A DNA stretch of 5,478 bases, from assembly GCA_027886785.1 (NCBI GenBank), contig JAPCJV010000156.1, forward strand, positions 1 to 5,478, written 5' to 3'. The position numbers were made by a program, and so were the translations under genes. The stretch's first letter is position 1. Every line of letters starts with the position of its first letter. Below the pieces are notes generated by a model that saw only the letters and a list, made by a program, of their open reading frames with translations, ran no database searches and had not been told where the DNA came from. This DNA is from Nitrososphaerota archaeon (GTDB taxonomy: Archaea; Thermoproteota; Nitrososphaeria; Nitrososphaerales; CADDZS01). This document shows positions 5,295 to 5,478 of the stretch, in pieces.

Positions 5295-5477
5295 TTAACA
5301 AATCGAAAGAGTCGAAGTGGAATTCGCAATCATGGGTTCTTTTTGAACTACGCAGAAGAGGTTTCCGTCCGGGTCTTCGAGCACCCTAAAATCATCAGCG
5401 GGGTCATATTCCTGGGGATGGAGGGAAGCTCCACTTTCTAGCAGTCCCTTCACTTCGCCTTCTCTGTCCCTGGTGTA
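5295..5477 (-). CDS. Glyoxalase/VOC-family protein, C-terminal fragment (runs off the right edge)
   Basis: The minus strand is open from the right edge to a TAA at 5295-5297, giving 60 residues. The stretch 'GLLESGASLHP' followed by 'DDFRVLEDPDGNLFCVVQKEP' is the hallmark end of a vicinal-oxygen-chelate (glyoxalase/bleomycin-resistance) domain; 'DPDGNLFCVV' is the final beta strand. Such proteins are small cytoplasmic metalloenzymes or binding proteins acting on aldehydes, dioxygenase substrates or antibiotics. The subfamily resembles the generic Glyoxalase_6 type, for which the substrate is seldom known. The start, the first half of the domain and most metal ligands are outside the window. 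A tail of about 12 residues after 'QKEP' is rich in Ser and Thr. It converges with the LLM-like gene, with 26 nt between the stop codons. Confidence 0.78.
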   Translation of the reverse strand, partial: YTRDREGEVKGLLESGASLHPQEYDPADDFRVLEDPDGNLFCVVQKEPMIANSTSTLSIC

Positions 5478-5478
5478 A

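Noticed and set aside
5133..5441. A 102-codon plus-strand frame at the right end
   Set aside because: It overlaps the end of the LLM-like gene and the VOC fragment on the opposite strand, which has a clear family signature.
1..5478. CRISPR arrays, tRNA or rRNA genes, insertion sequences, or a complete new multi-gene system
   Set aside because: No regularly spaced direct repeats, tRNA-like arms with a T-loop, transposase motifs or coherent novel operon were seen on reading both strands.

Overview
The window looks like chromosomal DNA from an archaeon, most probably a member of the Thaumarchaeota/Nitrososphaeria. The anchor is an intact transcription factor B gene (1645-2595), whose zinc ribbon, 'DTGPEWR' stretch and 'GSPSSLALHDMGL' B-finger region resemble thaumarchaeal TFBs as I know them. 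TATA-like boxes lie 27-31 nt upstream of several starts, with no Shine-Dalgarno, as expected for leaderless archaeal transcripts. The lineage is inferred from protein resemblance and not from any search.

Layout from left to right. (1) 1-111, minus strand: the first 37 codons of IMP dehydrogenase (guaB), cut by the left edge. (2) 112-276: a divergent promoter region with a perfect 8-bp inverted repeat. (3) 277-768, plus: a compact ParB/sulfiredoxin-fold protein whose 'PHE' and 'DGHHR' motifs recall the archaeal free-serine kinase SerK. (4) 845-1570, plus: a seven-helix membrane protein (COG4280-like) starting at a leaderless TTG. (5) 1645-2595, plus: TFB, whose TATA box sits inside a perfect 10-bp inverted repeat. 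(6) 2664-3068, plus: a stand-alone polynucleotide 5'-kinase-like P-loop protein. (7) 3069-3336: a convergent gap with two GC-rich hairpins. (8) 3337-4143, minus: a solitary beta-class DNA methyltransferase with a DPDY catalytic motif. (9) 4144-4494: a non-coding stretch with degenerate repeats. (10) 4495-5268, plus: a luciferase-like monooxygenase (LLM)-type protein that appears to lack its N-terminal third. (11) 5295-5477, minus: the last 60 codons of a glyoxalase/VOC-family protein, cut by the right edge.

The genes do not form one pathway. The left half holds housekeeping and regulatory genes, each apparently with its own promoter. The right half (methyltransferase, truncated LLM-like gene, repeat-rich spacer) looks more like an accessory or decaying stretch. 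I see no CRISPR array, tRNA, rRNA, insertion sequence or restriction endonuclease. I found no convincing undescribed multi-gene system. The best leads are the dyad around the TFB promoter, the dyad in the guaB divergent region, the short SerK-like protein and the truncated LLM gene.
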